A stretch of 64,000 bases of DNA. Source: Flavobacteriales bacterium. GTDB lineage: Bacteria > Bacteroidota > Bacteroidia > Flavobacteriales_E > Vicingaceae. The DNA lies in NCBI GenBank assembly GCA_020635815.1, contig JACJZB010000007.1, positions 1 to 64,000 of the forward strand, read 5' to 3'. Positions 24,178 to 32,834 of the stretch are shown here, piece after piece. Numbering within the stretch: position 1 is the first letter of the stretch; every line of letters begins with the position of its first letter. Under the pieces are notes generated by a model, which was not told the DNA's origin, searched no databases, and worked only from the letters and a program-made list of their open reading frames with translations. A program made the translations under genes and the position numbers.

Positions 24178-24915
24178 ATGAGCGAAGAATCATCTGGTAG
24201 TAAAAGAAAGGTTGAAGTATGTTTTTCACCTGCATTGTTTCCTGTTTATTTTCAGGATAAAAACTGTGTTGTTGTAGTTATAGATGTTTTTAGAGCAACG
24301 TCTGCAATATGTTCGGCAATAGATAATGGCGTAACAGGTGTTATTCCTGTGGCTACTATTGAAGAAGCGTATGATTACAAAGAAAAAGGTTTTTTAGTAG
24401 GAGCTGAACGCCAAGCAGAAGTTGTTGAAGGCTTTGATTTTGGAAATTCACCAATTACATTTAAATCGGGTAAGTTTAGCGGAAAAGAGATAGTGTTAAC
24501 TACTACAAACGGAACAAAAGCAGTAGAGTTGGCTAAAGAAGCTAGCAATATTGTAATTGGTTCGTTTACGAATTTAGATGCCGTTTGTGAATACTTAGAG
24601 CGATTGGATAAGGATGTAATTTTATTTTGTGCTGGATGGAAAGATAGGTTTAACTTAGAAGATACTTTGTTTGCAGGAGCTGTAGTGGAAAAATTAGCCG
24701 AAAATTTACGTTTTGCTGATTTGCAAGACTCTGCAATAGCATCGAAAGATTTATATCAAACAGCAAAACATGATTTATTTGGATTTTTATCAGAGTCTTC
24801 TCATCGTAAGCGTTTAAGTAAATTAAACCTTGAAGAAGATATTCTATATTGTTTAAAACTGAATCAATCGAAAAATGTACCAGTTTTAAAAAATGGTAAA
24901 ATTGTAAAAGGTTAA
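24178..24915 (+). CDS. comB: 2-phosphosulfolactate phosphatase (ComB family)
   Basis: The 245-residue protein matches the ComB family: VEVCFSPALFP, VVVIDVFRATSAI, VGAERQAEVVEGFDFGNSP, IVLTTTNGTKAV, and LFCAGWKDRFNLEDTLFAGAVVEKL. Characterised members hydrolyse 2-phosphosulfolactate to sulfolactate in coenzyme M synthesis. In bacteria that lack coenzyme M the product may feed sulfonate or sulfonolipid metabolism. That is inference. No ComA-type partner is adjacent. The family assignment is firm, the substrate less so. Confidence 0.88.
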   Translation: MSEESSGSKRKVEVCFSPALFPVYFQDKNCVVVVIDVFRATSAICSAIDNGVTGVIPVATIEEAYDYKEKGFLVGAERQAEVVEGFDFGNSPITFKSGKFSGKEIVLTTTNGTKAVELAKEASNIVIGSFTNLDAVCEYLERLDKDVILFCAGWKDRFNLEDTLFAGAVVEKLAENLRFADLQDSAIASKDLYQTAKHDLFGFLSESSHRKRLSKLNLEEDILYCLKLNQSKNVPVLKNGKIVKG

Positions 24916-24933
24916 ATGAAAATAACATCGTGA

Positions 24934-25036
24934 TTCTCGATACTATTTTTGGTTTTGTCAGTTCGAGTTTCCGTCCCGATGACTATCGGGATTCGGGAGT
25001 ATCGAGAACCAAAATCAAAAATCACTCGAATTGACA
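24934..25036. repeat. REP-like nested palindromic intergenic element
   Basis: Three nested or interleaved inverted pairs lie in about 100 bases. TTCTCGATAC (24934-24943) pairs with GTATCGAGAA (24999-25008). CCCGAT (24975-24980) pairs with ATCGGG (24985-24990). TGTCAGTTCGAG pairs imperfectly with CTCGAATTGACA (25025-25036). The sequence is more GC-rich than its surroundings and resembles the dispersed extragenic palindromes of Bacteroidota genomes. It lies between comB and the phospholipase-like gene. Confidence 0.7.
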
Positions 25037-25054
25037 CGCTTTAAGAATTGATAA

Positions 25055-26056
25055 ATGAATTCATTATATAGGTATCTTATTTGCTTAACACTTTTTATTT
25101 TATCTGTTCCTTATTATTTATCGCATCAAACCTATTCTTGGGGATTTTTTGGACATAAAAAAATTAACCGAATGGCGGTATTTACCTTGCCTCCAGAAAT
25201 GATTAAGTTTTACAAGCAAAATATTGAATACATTACCGAACACGCTGTAGATCCTGATAAAAGAAGATATTCTACCGAAGGAGAAGCTGCAAGACATTAT
25301 ATTGATATTGACCATTACGTACATAATGGAGAAGACCCTTTTGAAGTAATGCCTAAAAAATGGTATGATGCAGTTGATAAATTTACAGAAGATACTTTAC
25401 AAGCTTATGGTATAGTGCCATGGCATGTAAATGTAATGGTAATGCGGTTAACTAAAGCCTTTGAAGCAAAAGACTACGACCAAATTTTAAGAACTTCTGC
25501 CGATTTAGGACATTACATTGGCGATTCTCATGTGCCTTTACATACTACTAAAAATTATAACGGGCAATTAACCGGACAACGAGGAATACATGGGTTTTGG
25601 GAATCGAGAATACCAGAATTAAAAGCAAAAGACTATGATTATTTTGTAGGCAGAGCAAAGTATGTAGATAATATTTTAGAGGATGAATGGGAAACGGTAA
25701 AACAAAGTTTTGGTGCTAAAGATTCGGTTTTAGATTTAGAACGACAGTTGAATGAAGAATTTCCTGCTGACCAAAAATATACTTTTGAAAATAGAGGAAG
25801 TGTATTGATGAAAACCTACTCAGAGGAATATGCTTCTACTTACAATAAGATGTTAAATGGAATGATAGAAAGACGTTTAACAAAATCTATTATTACAGTT
25901 GGGAGTTATTGGTACACCGCTTGGGTCAATGCTGGGCAACCTAATTTAAATAACTTGTTAGAAAAACAACCTTCTGAACAAATTGTTAAAGAAGATAACG
26001 AATTAGAAAAGCTTTATAAATCGAACAAGATTAAGGGTAGGGAACATCAGGATTGA
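25055..26056 (+). CDS. Secreted zinc-dependent phospholipase C/S1-P1 nuclease-like hydrolase
   Basis: 333 residues with a signal peptide ending near residue 27. The mature protein begins WGFFGHKKINRMAV, the WGxxGH start shared by zinc phospholipase C and S1/P1 nucleases, whose N-terminal Trp and His bind zinc. Further metal-site segments follow in order: HYIDIDHYV, then DLGHYIGDSHVPLHT, then HGFWESRI. The spacing fits the trinuclear zinc fold. Bacteroidota members are usually labelled zinc-dependent phospholipase C family. Whether the substrate is lipid or nucleic acid cannot be read from the sequence. Confidence 0.85.
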   Translation: MNSLYRYLICLTLFILSVPYYLSHQTYSWGFFGHKKINRMAVFTLPPEMIKFYKQNIEYITEHAVDPDKRRYSTEGEAARHYIDIDHYVHNGEDPFEVMPKKWYDAVDKFTEDTLQAYGIVPWHVNVMVMRLTKAFEAKDYDQILRTSADLGHYIGDSHVPLHTTKNYNGQLTGQRGIHGFWESRIPELKAKDYDYFVGRAKYVDNILEDEWETVKQSFGAKDSVLDLERQLNEEFPADQKYTFENRGSVLMKTYSEEYASTYNKMLNGMIERRLTKSIITVGSYWYTAWVNAGQPNLNNLLEKQPSEQIVKEDNELEKLYKSNKIKGREHQD

Positions 26057-26096
26057 TTTTATTGTTGAAATTTTATTATTAAAATGATGATAAAAA

Positions 26097-26119
26097 AAAG
26101 CCACTTCTAAAGTGGCTTT
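26097..26119. terminator. Bidirectional terminator
   Basis: AAAGCCACTT pairs with AAGTGGCTTT around a three-base loop. An eight-base A-run on the left gives a U-tract on the minus strand, so it mainly serves the small secreted-protein gene. It can also stop read-through from the plus-strand hydrolase gene. Confidence 0.85.
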
Positions 26120-26123
26120 CATT

Positions 26124-26453
26124 TTAGTTTTCTTCTTCAATTTCTTCTTTTATTATTACTCGTTTTTCAATTTTCATCTGTTTGTTTCCATCTTCATTAA
26201 CAACTACTGTTTTTGTAGTGCCTGTTTTTTCTTTTTCAAGTGCAGCTATTTTAGTATCAGCTTCTGCTCCAGTAAAAACTTCAGTAGTAGTCTTGCCATC
26301 AGTAGTAGTTTTAATGGTTAACGTTTTAACTCCGTTAGTCTCTTCTATGTTAATGTTTTTACTAATGGCTCTAGATTTTGTTGATTGAGCAAAAGATTCG
26401 TTGGATATTGCTATTAAAGCAAGGATAGCAATAGATAAAGTAATTTTTTTCAT
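26124..26453 (-). CDS. Small secreted protein of unknown function
   Basis: 109 residues with a clear signal peptide (MKKITLSIAILALIAISNESFAQ, cleavage after AQ at about residue 23). The mature part is small, highly charged and Thr/Lys/Glu-rich (TLTIKTTTDGKTTTEVFTG), and ends in an acidic EEIEEEN tail. I do not recognise the family. Opposite-strand frames here are hydrophobic artefacts of the charged coding sequence. Signal peptide, terminator and codon pattern support this strand. Confidence 0.75.
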   Translation of the reverse strand: MKKITLSIAILALIAISNESFAQSTKSRAISKNINIEETNGVKTLTIKTTTDGKTTTEVFTGAEADTKIAALEKEKTGTTKTVVVNEDGNKQMKIEKRVIIKEEIEEEN

Positions 26454-26634
26454 AGTTTATATTTTTAGATTATAGAGTAAAAGTAAAAAATAGATTAATG
26501 TTATAATGTTAGCTATTGTTAATCTTAGTTAATAAAAGTTAATACTTAGTCGATAACATTACCCAAATAATAGTAACTATTAGACAATAAGACTAATAAT
26601 ACATAAGATATAGTATATTTTAAAATGTAAAAAC

Positions 26635-26642
26635 TATCTTTG
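26635..26642 (+). promoter_or_regulatory. -7 element TATCTTTG for cold-shock gene
   Basis: TATCTTTG matches TAnnTTTG exactly and lies 30 bases before the ATG at 26673. The 219-base gap from 26454 to 26672 is otherwise plain A/T-rich sequence. Confidence 0.6.
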
Positions 26643-26672
26643 CGAAAATTATTCTAATAACTCAATTACCGA

Positions 26673-27125
26673 ATGGCTAAATCTCAACAAACCTACAACA
26701 AAAAAGAAAAAGAGAAAAAAAGATTAAAAAAACGTCAAGATAAACTCCTTAAAAAAGAAGAGCGGAAAGCAAATTCAACAGGCGGAGATTTAGAAGATAT
26801 GATTGCTTATGTTGATGAAAACGGAATGATAACAGATACTCCGCCAGATCCAACAAAAAAGAAAAAAGTAATTAAAGCCGAAAACATTGAGATAGGTGTG
26901 CCTAAGAGAGAAGTTGAAGAAGAGGAAACAGTAAGACAAGGTAAAGTATCTTTCTTTGATAGTTCTAAAGGTTTTGGGTTTATATTAGACATGAAATCTC
27001 AAGAAAAGTTTTTTGTACACGTTAGTGGTTTGATTGATGATGTTGGAGAAGATGATAAAGTTACTTTTGAGTTAGAAAGAGGAATGAAAGGAATGAATGC
27101 AGTAAAAGTGAAGATAGTTTCATAA
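26673..27125 (+). CDS. Cold-shock-domain protein with charged N-terminal extension
   Basis: 150 residues. The C-terminal 65 residues are a cold-shock domain: GKVSFFDSSKGFGFI carries the RNP1-type motif and KFFVHVSGL the RNP2-type motif. The N-terminal 80 residues are strongly basic and acidic by turns (KKEKEKKRLKKRQDKLLKKEERK) and probably disordered or RNA-binding. The gene just precedes a DEAD-box helicase, although each has its own promoter element and a hairpin lies between them. This suggests an RNA-chaperone role alongside the helicase. Confidence 0.9.
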   Translation: MAKSQQTYNKKEKEKKRLKKRQDKLLKKEERKANSTGGDLEDMIAYVDENGMITDTPPDPTKKKKVIKAENIEIGVPKREVEEEETVRQGKVSFFDSSKGFGFILDMKSQEKFFVHVSGLIDDVGEDDKVTFELERGMKGMNAVKVKIVS

Positions 27126-27144
27126 TTTTAGTTAATAATTAATT

Positions 27145-27178
27145 AAAAAGAGAGGTGCATTATGTGTCTCTCTTTTTT
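27145..27178 (+). terminator. Terminator after cold-shock gene
   Basis: AAAAAGAGAG pairs with CTCTCTTTTT across a loop that itself can partly pair (GTGCATTATGTG). A T-run follows. Confidence 0.75.
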
Positions 27179-27219
27179 TATGAAATAAACTTTAGGATAA
27201 GTATCATAAATATATGCCT

Positions 27220-27227
27220 TACCTTTG
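27220..27227 (+). promoter_or_regulatory. -7 element TACCTTTG for DEAD-box gene
   Basis: TACCTTTG matches TAnnTTTG exactly, 16 bases before the ATG at 27244. Confidence 0.6.
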
Positions 27228-27243
27228 CAAAAAAAATAAATAA

Positions 27244-28599
27244 ATGGAATATAGCTTTAAGCAGTTAAATTTATCTAAACAGTTGCGTTATGCAATTGAC
27301 GATTTGGGGTTTGAAAAACCAACACCAATACAAGCTGAAGCTTTTCCTGTTATTATGTCTGGTAAAGATGTGGTAGGTATCTCACAAACAGGGACAGGTA
27401 AAACTTTTGCATTTATGTTACCTTTGCTCCAAGAATTAAAATTTTCTAAACAAACTACGCCTCGAATTGTAATTTTAGTTCCAACTCGTGAGTTGGTTAT
27501 TCAGTTGGTAGAACGAATTCAAGAGTTTTCAAAATATATGGACTTACGTGTTGTAGGAGTATTTGGAGGAATTAATATGAATCCACAACGTGAGGCTGTA
27601 GCTCAAGGTTGTGATATTGTTGTGGGTACTCCAGGTAGATTATATGATTTAACATTAACAAGAGCTTTACAATTAAAAGCAGTAAAAAAGTTAGTGATTG
27701 ATGAAGTTGATATTATGCTCGATTTAGGGTTTCGAGTTCAGTTGACAAATATTTTTGAATTATTACCTGAGAAAAGGCAAAACATCATGTTTTCAGCAAC
27801 AATGACTGAGGAAGTTGATGCTTTGATAGATGACTTTTTTATTGCCCCTCAAAAAATATCTATTGCCTTAAGTGGGACACCGCTTGATAATATTTCTCAA
27901 CAGTGTTATGCGGTAGAGAATTTTTACACCAAAGTAAATTTATTAGCACATCTTTTACAAGATAAAGACGAGTTTACTAAAGTGTTGGTTTTTACCTCTA
28001 ACAAAAAAACTGCGGATAGATTATTTAGTAATTTAGAAGAAGAATTTAGTGAAGATATAAGTATTATTCACTCGAACAAAACTCAAAATTACAGGATGAA
28101 ATCGGTTGAAGCTTTTGATGAAGGTACACATCGAGTATTGATAGCTACTGATATAATTGCCAGGGGTTTAGATTTTGATAAAGTATCTCACGTAATCAAT
28201 TTTGATACGCCAACTTATCCCGAAAATTATATGCACCGAATTGGTCGTACTGGTCGTGCAGAAGAAGAAGGAAAAACGATACTTTTTTATACGGAGAAAG
28301 AAGCTAAAGCTAAATCAGAAATTGAAGAATTGATGGATTATAAAATTCCACAAATCGATTTTCCTAGTGAAGTAGCCATCTCAAAAGATTTATTACCAGA
28401 AGAGCAGCCAGATGACTTTGAAGGTAATTTCAATCGAAATACAAAAAAGAGAAACTTAAATGCGGGCTTTCATGAAAAGAAAGAGAAAAATAAAAAAACC
28501 AATCAAGGTGGCTCTTATTACAGAGATTTAGCCAAGAAATACAAAAAGCCTAAAACCAAAGGCGATAAAAATTATAACCGTAGAAATAAGAAAAAATAA
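27244..28599 (+). CDS. DEAD-box family ATP-dependent RNA helicase
   Basis: 451 residues with the full motif set: Q motif (FEKPTPIQ), Walker A SQTGTGKT with Lys53, PTRELV, GTPGRLYD, motif II at residues 153-156, SATM, IATDIIARGLD and HRIGRTGRA. Motif II reads DEVD instead of DEAD, a conservative change seen in some Bacteroidota RhlE-like helicases. The last 70 residues are Lys/Asn-rich and basic, typical of RNA-binding tails. It probably unwinds structured RNA in ribosome assembly or cold adaptation. hrpB starts four bases downstream. Confidence 0.95.
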   Translation: MEYSFKQLNLSKQLRYAIDDLGFEKPTPIQAEAFPVIMSGKDVVGISQTGTGKTFAFMLPLLQELKFSKQTTPRIVILVPTRELVIQLVERIQEFSKYMDLRVVGVFGGINMNPQREAVAQGCDIVVGTPGRLYDLTLTRALQLKAVKKLVIDEVDIMLDLGFRVQLTNIFELLPEKRQNIMFSATMTEEVDALIDDFFIAPQKISIALSGTPLDNISQQCYAVENFYTKVNLLAHLLQDKDEFTKVLVFTSNKKTADRLFSNLEEEFSEDISIIHSNKTQNYRMKSVEAFDEGTHRVLIATDIIARGLDFDKVSHVINFDTPTYPENYMHRIGRTGRAEEEGKTILFYTEKEAKAKSEIEELMDYKIPQIDFPSEVAISKDLLPEEQPDDFEGNFNRNTKKRNLNAGFHEKKEKNKKTNQGGSYYRDLAKKYKKPKTKGDKNYNRRNKKK

Positions 28600-28602
28600 T
28601 AC

Positions 28603-31092
28603 TTGATTTTCGATTATCACTCAATAGACTTACCTGTAAAAGAGGTTATTCCTGCTATTCAAAAAGGATTAACCAATTCCTCTACACTTATTGTTAAAGC
28701 ACCTCCTGGAGCAGGAAAAAGTACACTTGTACCTTTAGCGTTGCTCAATGATGCTTGGTTAAAAGGGCAAAAAATTATTATGCTTGAACCGAGAAGATTG
28801 GCAGCAAAAACTATTGCTAATCGGATGGCTGATTTATTAGGAGAAAAAGTGGGAGAAACAGTCGGTTATCGGATTCGTTTTGAAAATAGAATTAGTGATA
28901 AAACAAAGCTAGAAGTTGTTACAGAAGGTATTTTAACTCGAATGATACACCAAGACAATGGATTAGAGGGGGTTGGATTGGTTGTTTTTGATGAATTTCA
29001 TGAACGAAGCATACATGCAGATGTAGCAATGGCTTTATGTAGAGAAGCTCAGGAAGTATTAAGACCTGATTTAAGAATATTGGTGATGTCAGCAACTTTA
29101 GATATGCCAGAGTTATCTAAAATGTTAAACGCAGAAGTTGTTGAAAGTAAAGGAAGACAATATCCTGTTGAAATAAAATATACTGGCGATAGCGATTCAT
29201 ATATGCTGCCCGAATTAGCAGCTAGAGCAATCAAAAATGCTTTGGCAGAACAAAAAGGTGACGTATTGGTTTTCTTGCCAGGACAAGGAGAAATCAAAAA
29301 ATGTGAACAAATTTTAAAACACAGTTTAAGTGGAGTAATGATTCATCCACTATACGGGCAACTGCCTCCAAACCAACAAATGGCTGCAATACTGCCAAAT
29401 AGAGAAGGGAAACGAAAAGTAGTGTTGGCTACGAATATTGCTGAAACGAGTTTAACAATAGAAGGTATTAAAATTGTAATTGATTCAGGTTTTGAACGTG
29501 TAGCAAAGTTTAACCCAAATTCAGGTTTATCAAGATTAGAAACGGTTCAAATTTCAAAAGATTCGGCCGACCAACGAGCAGGGAGAGCAGGAAGATTAAG
29601 CGAGGGAACTTGTTACCGAATGTGGACAACAGCTACTCAATCTCGATTAGATGAGCATGGAATTCCAGAAATAGAACAAGCGGATTTAAGTTCGTTGGTG
29701 TTAGATATGGCGCAATGGGGAATTAGCGACCCGCAACAATTAACATGGTTGTCGCCACCACCAAAAGGACATGTAGCAAAAGCATCTGATTTATTACACG
29801 AATTAGAAGCGTTAGAAGATGGCAAAATCACATCGCATGGGAAACAGCTCCATGGCTTACCAACGCACCCTAGAATTGCTCAAATGCTAGTTAGAGCAAA
29901 AAAAAACAATCAATTAGCATTAGCTACTGATGTTGCGGCTATTTTAGAAGAAAGAGATCCATTACCCAAAGAATCAGGAATCGATATCAATTTAAGAATT
30001 GAAGCGTTAAGAAGATTTAGAAGGGATAAAATAGGAAGCAAACAATTTTCAAGAATAGAAAAAATTGCCAATCAATACCGACAATTATTTAAAATTGAAG
30101 CCAACAACAGCCCAATAGATGATTTTGAAACAGGATTATTATTGGCTTATGCTTACCCAGAGCGTATTGCTTGTGCTCGCCCAGGAAATAATGCACAATA
30201 CCAAATGGCAAATGGACGGCTAGCTTCTGCTGGACATAAAGATGATTTAGCTCACGAACCTTGGTTGGCTATTGCGAATGTTAACGATAGGTCGGGAATG
30301 GGTAAAATATTTTTGGCTTCTCCAATCGACCCAAAAGATTTAGCAAGTTTGGTTAAAACAAAAGAAATAATTGCTTGGGATACAAAATCAGGAGGTTTAA
30401 TAGCGAGTAATGATTTAAGAATAGGAAGTATTGTTTTAAAAAGCGTTCCAATCCCAAATCCGGATGAAAACCAGCTAAGAAAAGCAATAACTGATGCCAT
30501 TAAAAAAGAAGGTAAGATTTTATTAAATTGGGATGAAGATATTGAGCAATGGCAAAATAGAATTTTATCACTTAGCCAGTGGGATAAAGCTGAAAATTGG
30601 CCGGATGTTTCGACAGAGAAATTATTAGCAACAAATGAGGAGTGGTTAAGTCCTTATTTGAACAACATTAAAAAACCAGAAGATTTAAAGAAAATTAACT
30701 TAAAGGAAGTTTTGCAATATAGTTTAGACCAAAATTTACAAGAAAAGTTAAATAAATTAGCTCCTACAAAAATAGAAGTACCTAGTGGCTCAATGATAAA
30801 GTTAAATTATCAAGCCAATGGTTCAGTTCCAGTTTTAGCAGTACGTTTGCAAGAATGTTTTGGTTTAACAGAAACGCCATCAATCAATAATGGACAAACA
30901 AGTGTATTAATGCATTTGTTGTCACCAGGATTTAAAATAGTACAGATTACAAGTGATTTAAAGAGTTTTTGGAATACAGGTTACTTTGATGTAAGAAAAG
31001 ACCTTAGAATGAAGTATAAAAGACATTATTGGCCAGAAAATCCATTAGAAGTAGAAGCAATTAAAGGATCACGTAAAAGAAATAACACTTAA
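28603..31092 (+). CDS. hrpB: ATP-dependent helicase HrpB
   Basis: 829 residues from a TTG start, four bases after the DEAD-box gene. DEAH/RHA motifs: APPGAGKST with Lys39, EPRRLAAKT, DEFHERS at 130-136, SATLDM, GDVLVFLPGQGEI, TNIAETSLTIEG and DQRAGRAGRL. The C-terminal third has the HrpB-specific domain (YPERIACARPG, LSQWDKAENWPD, LQEKLNKLAPT, and KRHYWPENPLEV at the end). The length fits the HrpB family. The cellular role of HrpB is poorly defined. Confidence 0.95.
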   Translation: MIFDYHSIDLPVKEVIPAIQKGLTNSSTLIVKAPPGAGKSTLVPLALLNDAWLKGQKIIMLEPRRLAAKTIANRMADLLGEKVGETVGYRIRFENRISDKTKLEVVTEGILTRMIHQDNGLEGVGLVVFDEFHERSIHADVAMALCREAQEVLRPDLRILVMSATLDMPELSKMLNAEVVESKGRQYPVEIKYTGDSDSYMLPELAARAIKNALAEQKGDVLVFLPGQGEIKKCEQILKHSLSGVMIHPLYGQLPPNQQMAAILPNREGKRKVVLATNIAETSLTIEGIKIVIDSGFERVAKFNPNSGLSRLETVQISKDSADQRAGRAGRLSEGTCYRMWTTATQSRLDEHGIPEIEQADLSSLVLDMAQWGISDPQQLTWLSPPPKGHVAKASDLLHELEALEDGKITSHGKQLHGLPTHPRIAQMLVRAKKNNQLALATDVAAILEERDPLPKESGIDINLRIEALRRFRRDKIGSKQFSRIEKIANQYRQLFKIEANNSPIDDFETGLLLAYAYPERIACARPGNNAQYQMANGRLASAGHKDDLAHEPWLAIANVNDRSGMGKIFLASPIDPKDLASLVKTKEIIAWDTKSGGLIASNDLRIGSIVLKSVPIPNPDENQLRKAITDAIKKEGKILLNWDEDIEQWQNRILSLSQWDKAENWPDVSTEKLLATNEEWLSPYLNNIKKPEDLKKINLKEVLQYSLDQNLQEKLNKLAPTKIEVPSGSMIKLNYQANGSVPVLAVRLQECFGLTETPSINNGQTSVLMHLLSPGFKIVQITSDLKSFWNTGYFDVRKDLRMKYKRHYWPENPLEVEAIKGSRKRNNT

Positions 31093-31097
31093 AATAG

Positions 31098-32834
31098 ATG
31101 AGTAAAAGTAAAGTATCAATAGCTAGTGTATTTAAAACCATTATTTGGCCTCGCAAAAAATTACTTTTTGTAGGATTACTACTTATTGTAATTAGTCGGA
31201 TGGCGAGTTTGGTTTTGCCTGGAGCATCAAAATACTTGATGGATGATGTAATTGTAAATAAAGATTTTGATAAACTTTACATGATAATTATGTGGGTTGC
31301 AGGAGCAATTTTTATTCAATCCATCACTTCGTTTGCTTTAACGAGGTTGTTGAGTGTGGAGGCCCAACATTTAATTGCTCAACTAAGGGTGCAAGTACAA
31401 CAAAAAATATTGAGTTTGCCAGTCAGTTTTTTTGATAATAGTAAATCTGGTGAATTGGTTTCTCGTATTATGAGCGATGTAGAAGGTGTGAGAAACCTAG
31501 TTGGAACAGGTTTGGTTCAATTGGTAGGAGGCACACTAACTTCTATTATTTCTCTGGTTTTATTAATAAAAATAAGCCCAATGATGACGGCTTATGTTTT
31601 AATCCCGGTAGCCATATTTGGTTTTGTTGCCATGAAAGCATTTGGATATATTCGTCCAATATTTAGAGAACGAGGTAAGATAAATGCAGATGTAACTGGG
31701 CGGTTAACCGAAACATTAAATGGGGTAAGGGTAGTAAAAGGATTTAATGCCGAGCAACAAGAAATTAAAGCTTTTGAAAATGGCGTGAACAAACTGTATA
31801 ACAACGTAAAAACAAGTTTAACATCAACTGCAATTATTACAAGTTCTGCAACTTTATTATTAGGCTTGGCATCTGTTGGAATCATGGGGATAGGTGGTTA
31901 TATGATTATTAACGATGAGTTAACCATTGGAGATTTTTTAGCCTTTACACTGTATTTAGGATTTATGATTGCTCCAATTGTGCAGATGAGTAATATTGGT
32001 AGTCAGCTAACTGAAGGTTTTGCTGGTTTGGATAGAACAGAAGAAATTATGAACATGGAATCGGAGCACGATTTAGCCCAACGCATTCATGAACTAAAAG
32101 ATATAAAAGGAGACATTAAATTTGAGAATGTTTCTTTTGCTTACGAGGAAGACAAAGAAGTAATTAAAAATATTTCTATCGATGCACCACAAGGTTCTGT
32201 TACTGCATTAGTTGGTTCTTCTGGCTCAGGAAAAAGTACCATTGCTAGTTTAGTTTCTTCATTTTTAATTCCAGATGCTGGTAAAATAACCATTGATGGA
32301 CACGATTTAGCGACAGCGACTTTAAGTAGTTACAGACAGCACTTAGGTGTTGTTTTACAAGATGACTTTTTGTTTGAAGGAACTATTCGTGAAAATATAA
32401 TTTTCCCTAGACCAAATTCTACTGAAGAAGCAATACAAGAAGCGGTAAAAGTGGCCTATGTAAATGAGTTTACAGATCGGTTTGAATTAGGTTTGGAAAC
32501 AGTAATAGGAGAAAGAGGTGTGAAACTTTCTGGTGGACAACGACAACGTATTGCTATTGCAAGGGCTGTTTTAGCAGACCCTAAAATATTAATTTTAGAT
32601 GAAGCAACTTCTAATTTAGATACTGAAAGTGAAGCCTTAATTCAAGAGAGTTTATCTAAATTAATGGAAGGAAGAACCACTTTTGTTATTGCTCACCGAT
32701 TAAGTACCATTCGTAAAGCTGATCAAATTTTAGTGATTGAAAATGGTGAAATCAAAGAGAAAGGTAATCATGATGAATTGATAAAGTTAGAAGGTAGATA
32801 TCATGAGTTATTTACTTATCAAGCAAGAATTTAG
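31098..32834 (+). CDS. ABC exporter (fused permease and ATPase)
   Basis: 578 residues. Six transmembrane helices occupy about residues 15-310 (type IV exporter fold). The nucleotide-binding domain follows: Walker A SSGSGKST with Lys379, Q-loop VVLQDDFLF, signature LSGGQRQRIAIARA at 477-490, Walker B ILILDEATSNLD, and the switch histidine in VIAHRLST. This is the MsbA/LmrA-like half-transporter layout and it should act as a homodimer exporting lipid or hydrophobic substrates. The substrate is unknown. The following gene overlaps its stop by one base. Confidence 0.93.
   Translation: MSKSKVSIASVFKTIIWPRKKLLFVGLLLIVISRMASLVLPGASKYLMDDVIVNKDFDKLYMIIMWVAGAIFIQSITSFALTRLLSVEAQHLIAQLRVQVQQKILSLPVSFFDNSKSGELVSRIMSDVEGVRNLVGTGLVQLVGGTLTSIISLVLLIKISPMMTAYVLIPVAIFGFVAMKAFGYIRPIFRERGKINADVTGRLTETLNGVRVVKGFNAEQQEIKAFENGVNKLYNNVKTSLTSTAIITSSATLLLGLASVGIMGIGGYMIINDELTIGDFLAFTLYLGFMIAPIVQMSNIGSQLTEGFAGLDRTEEIMNMESEHDLAQRIHELKDIKGDIKFENVSFAYEEDKEVIKNISIDAPQGSVTALVGSSGSGKSTIASLVSSFLIPDAGKITIDGHDLATATLSSYRQHLGVVLQDDFLFEGTIRENIIFPRPNSTEEAIQEAVKVAYVNEFTDRFELGLETVIGERGVKLSGGQRQRIAIARAVLADPKILILDEATSNLDTESEALIQESLSKLMEGRTTFVIAHRLSTIRKADQILVIENGEIKEKGNHDELIKLEGRYHELFTYQARI

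Noticed and set aside
26112..26321. Plus-strand frames opposite the small secreted protein
   Set aside because: Hydrophobic Phe/Ser-rich products are the expected antisense of a Lys/Glu/Thr-rich gene that has a signal peptide and terminator.
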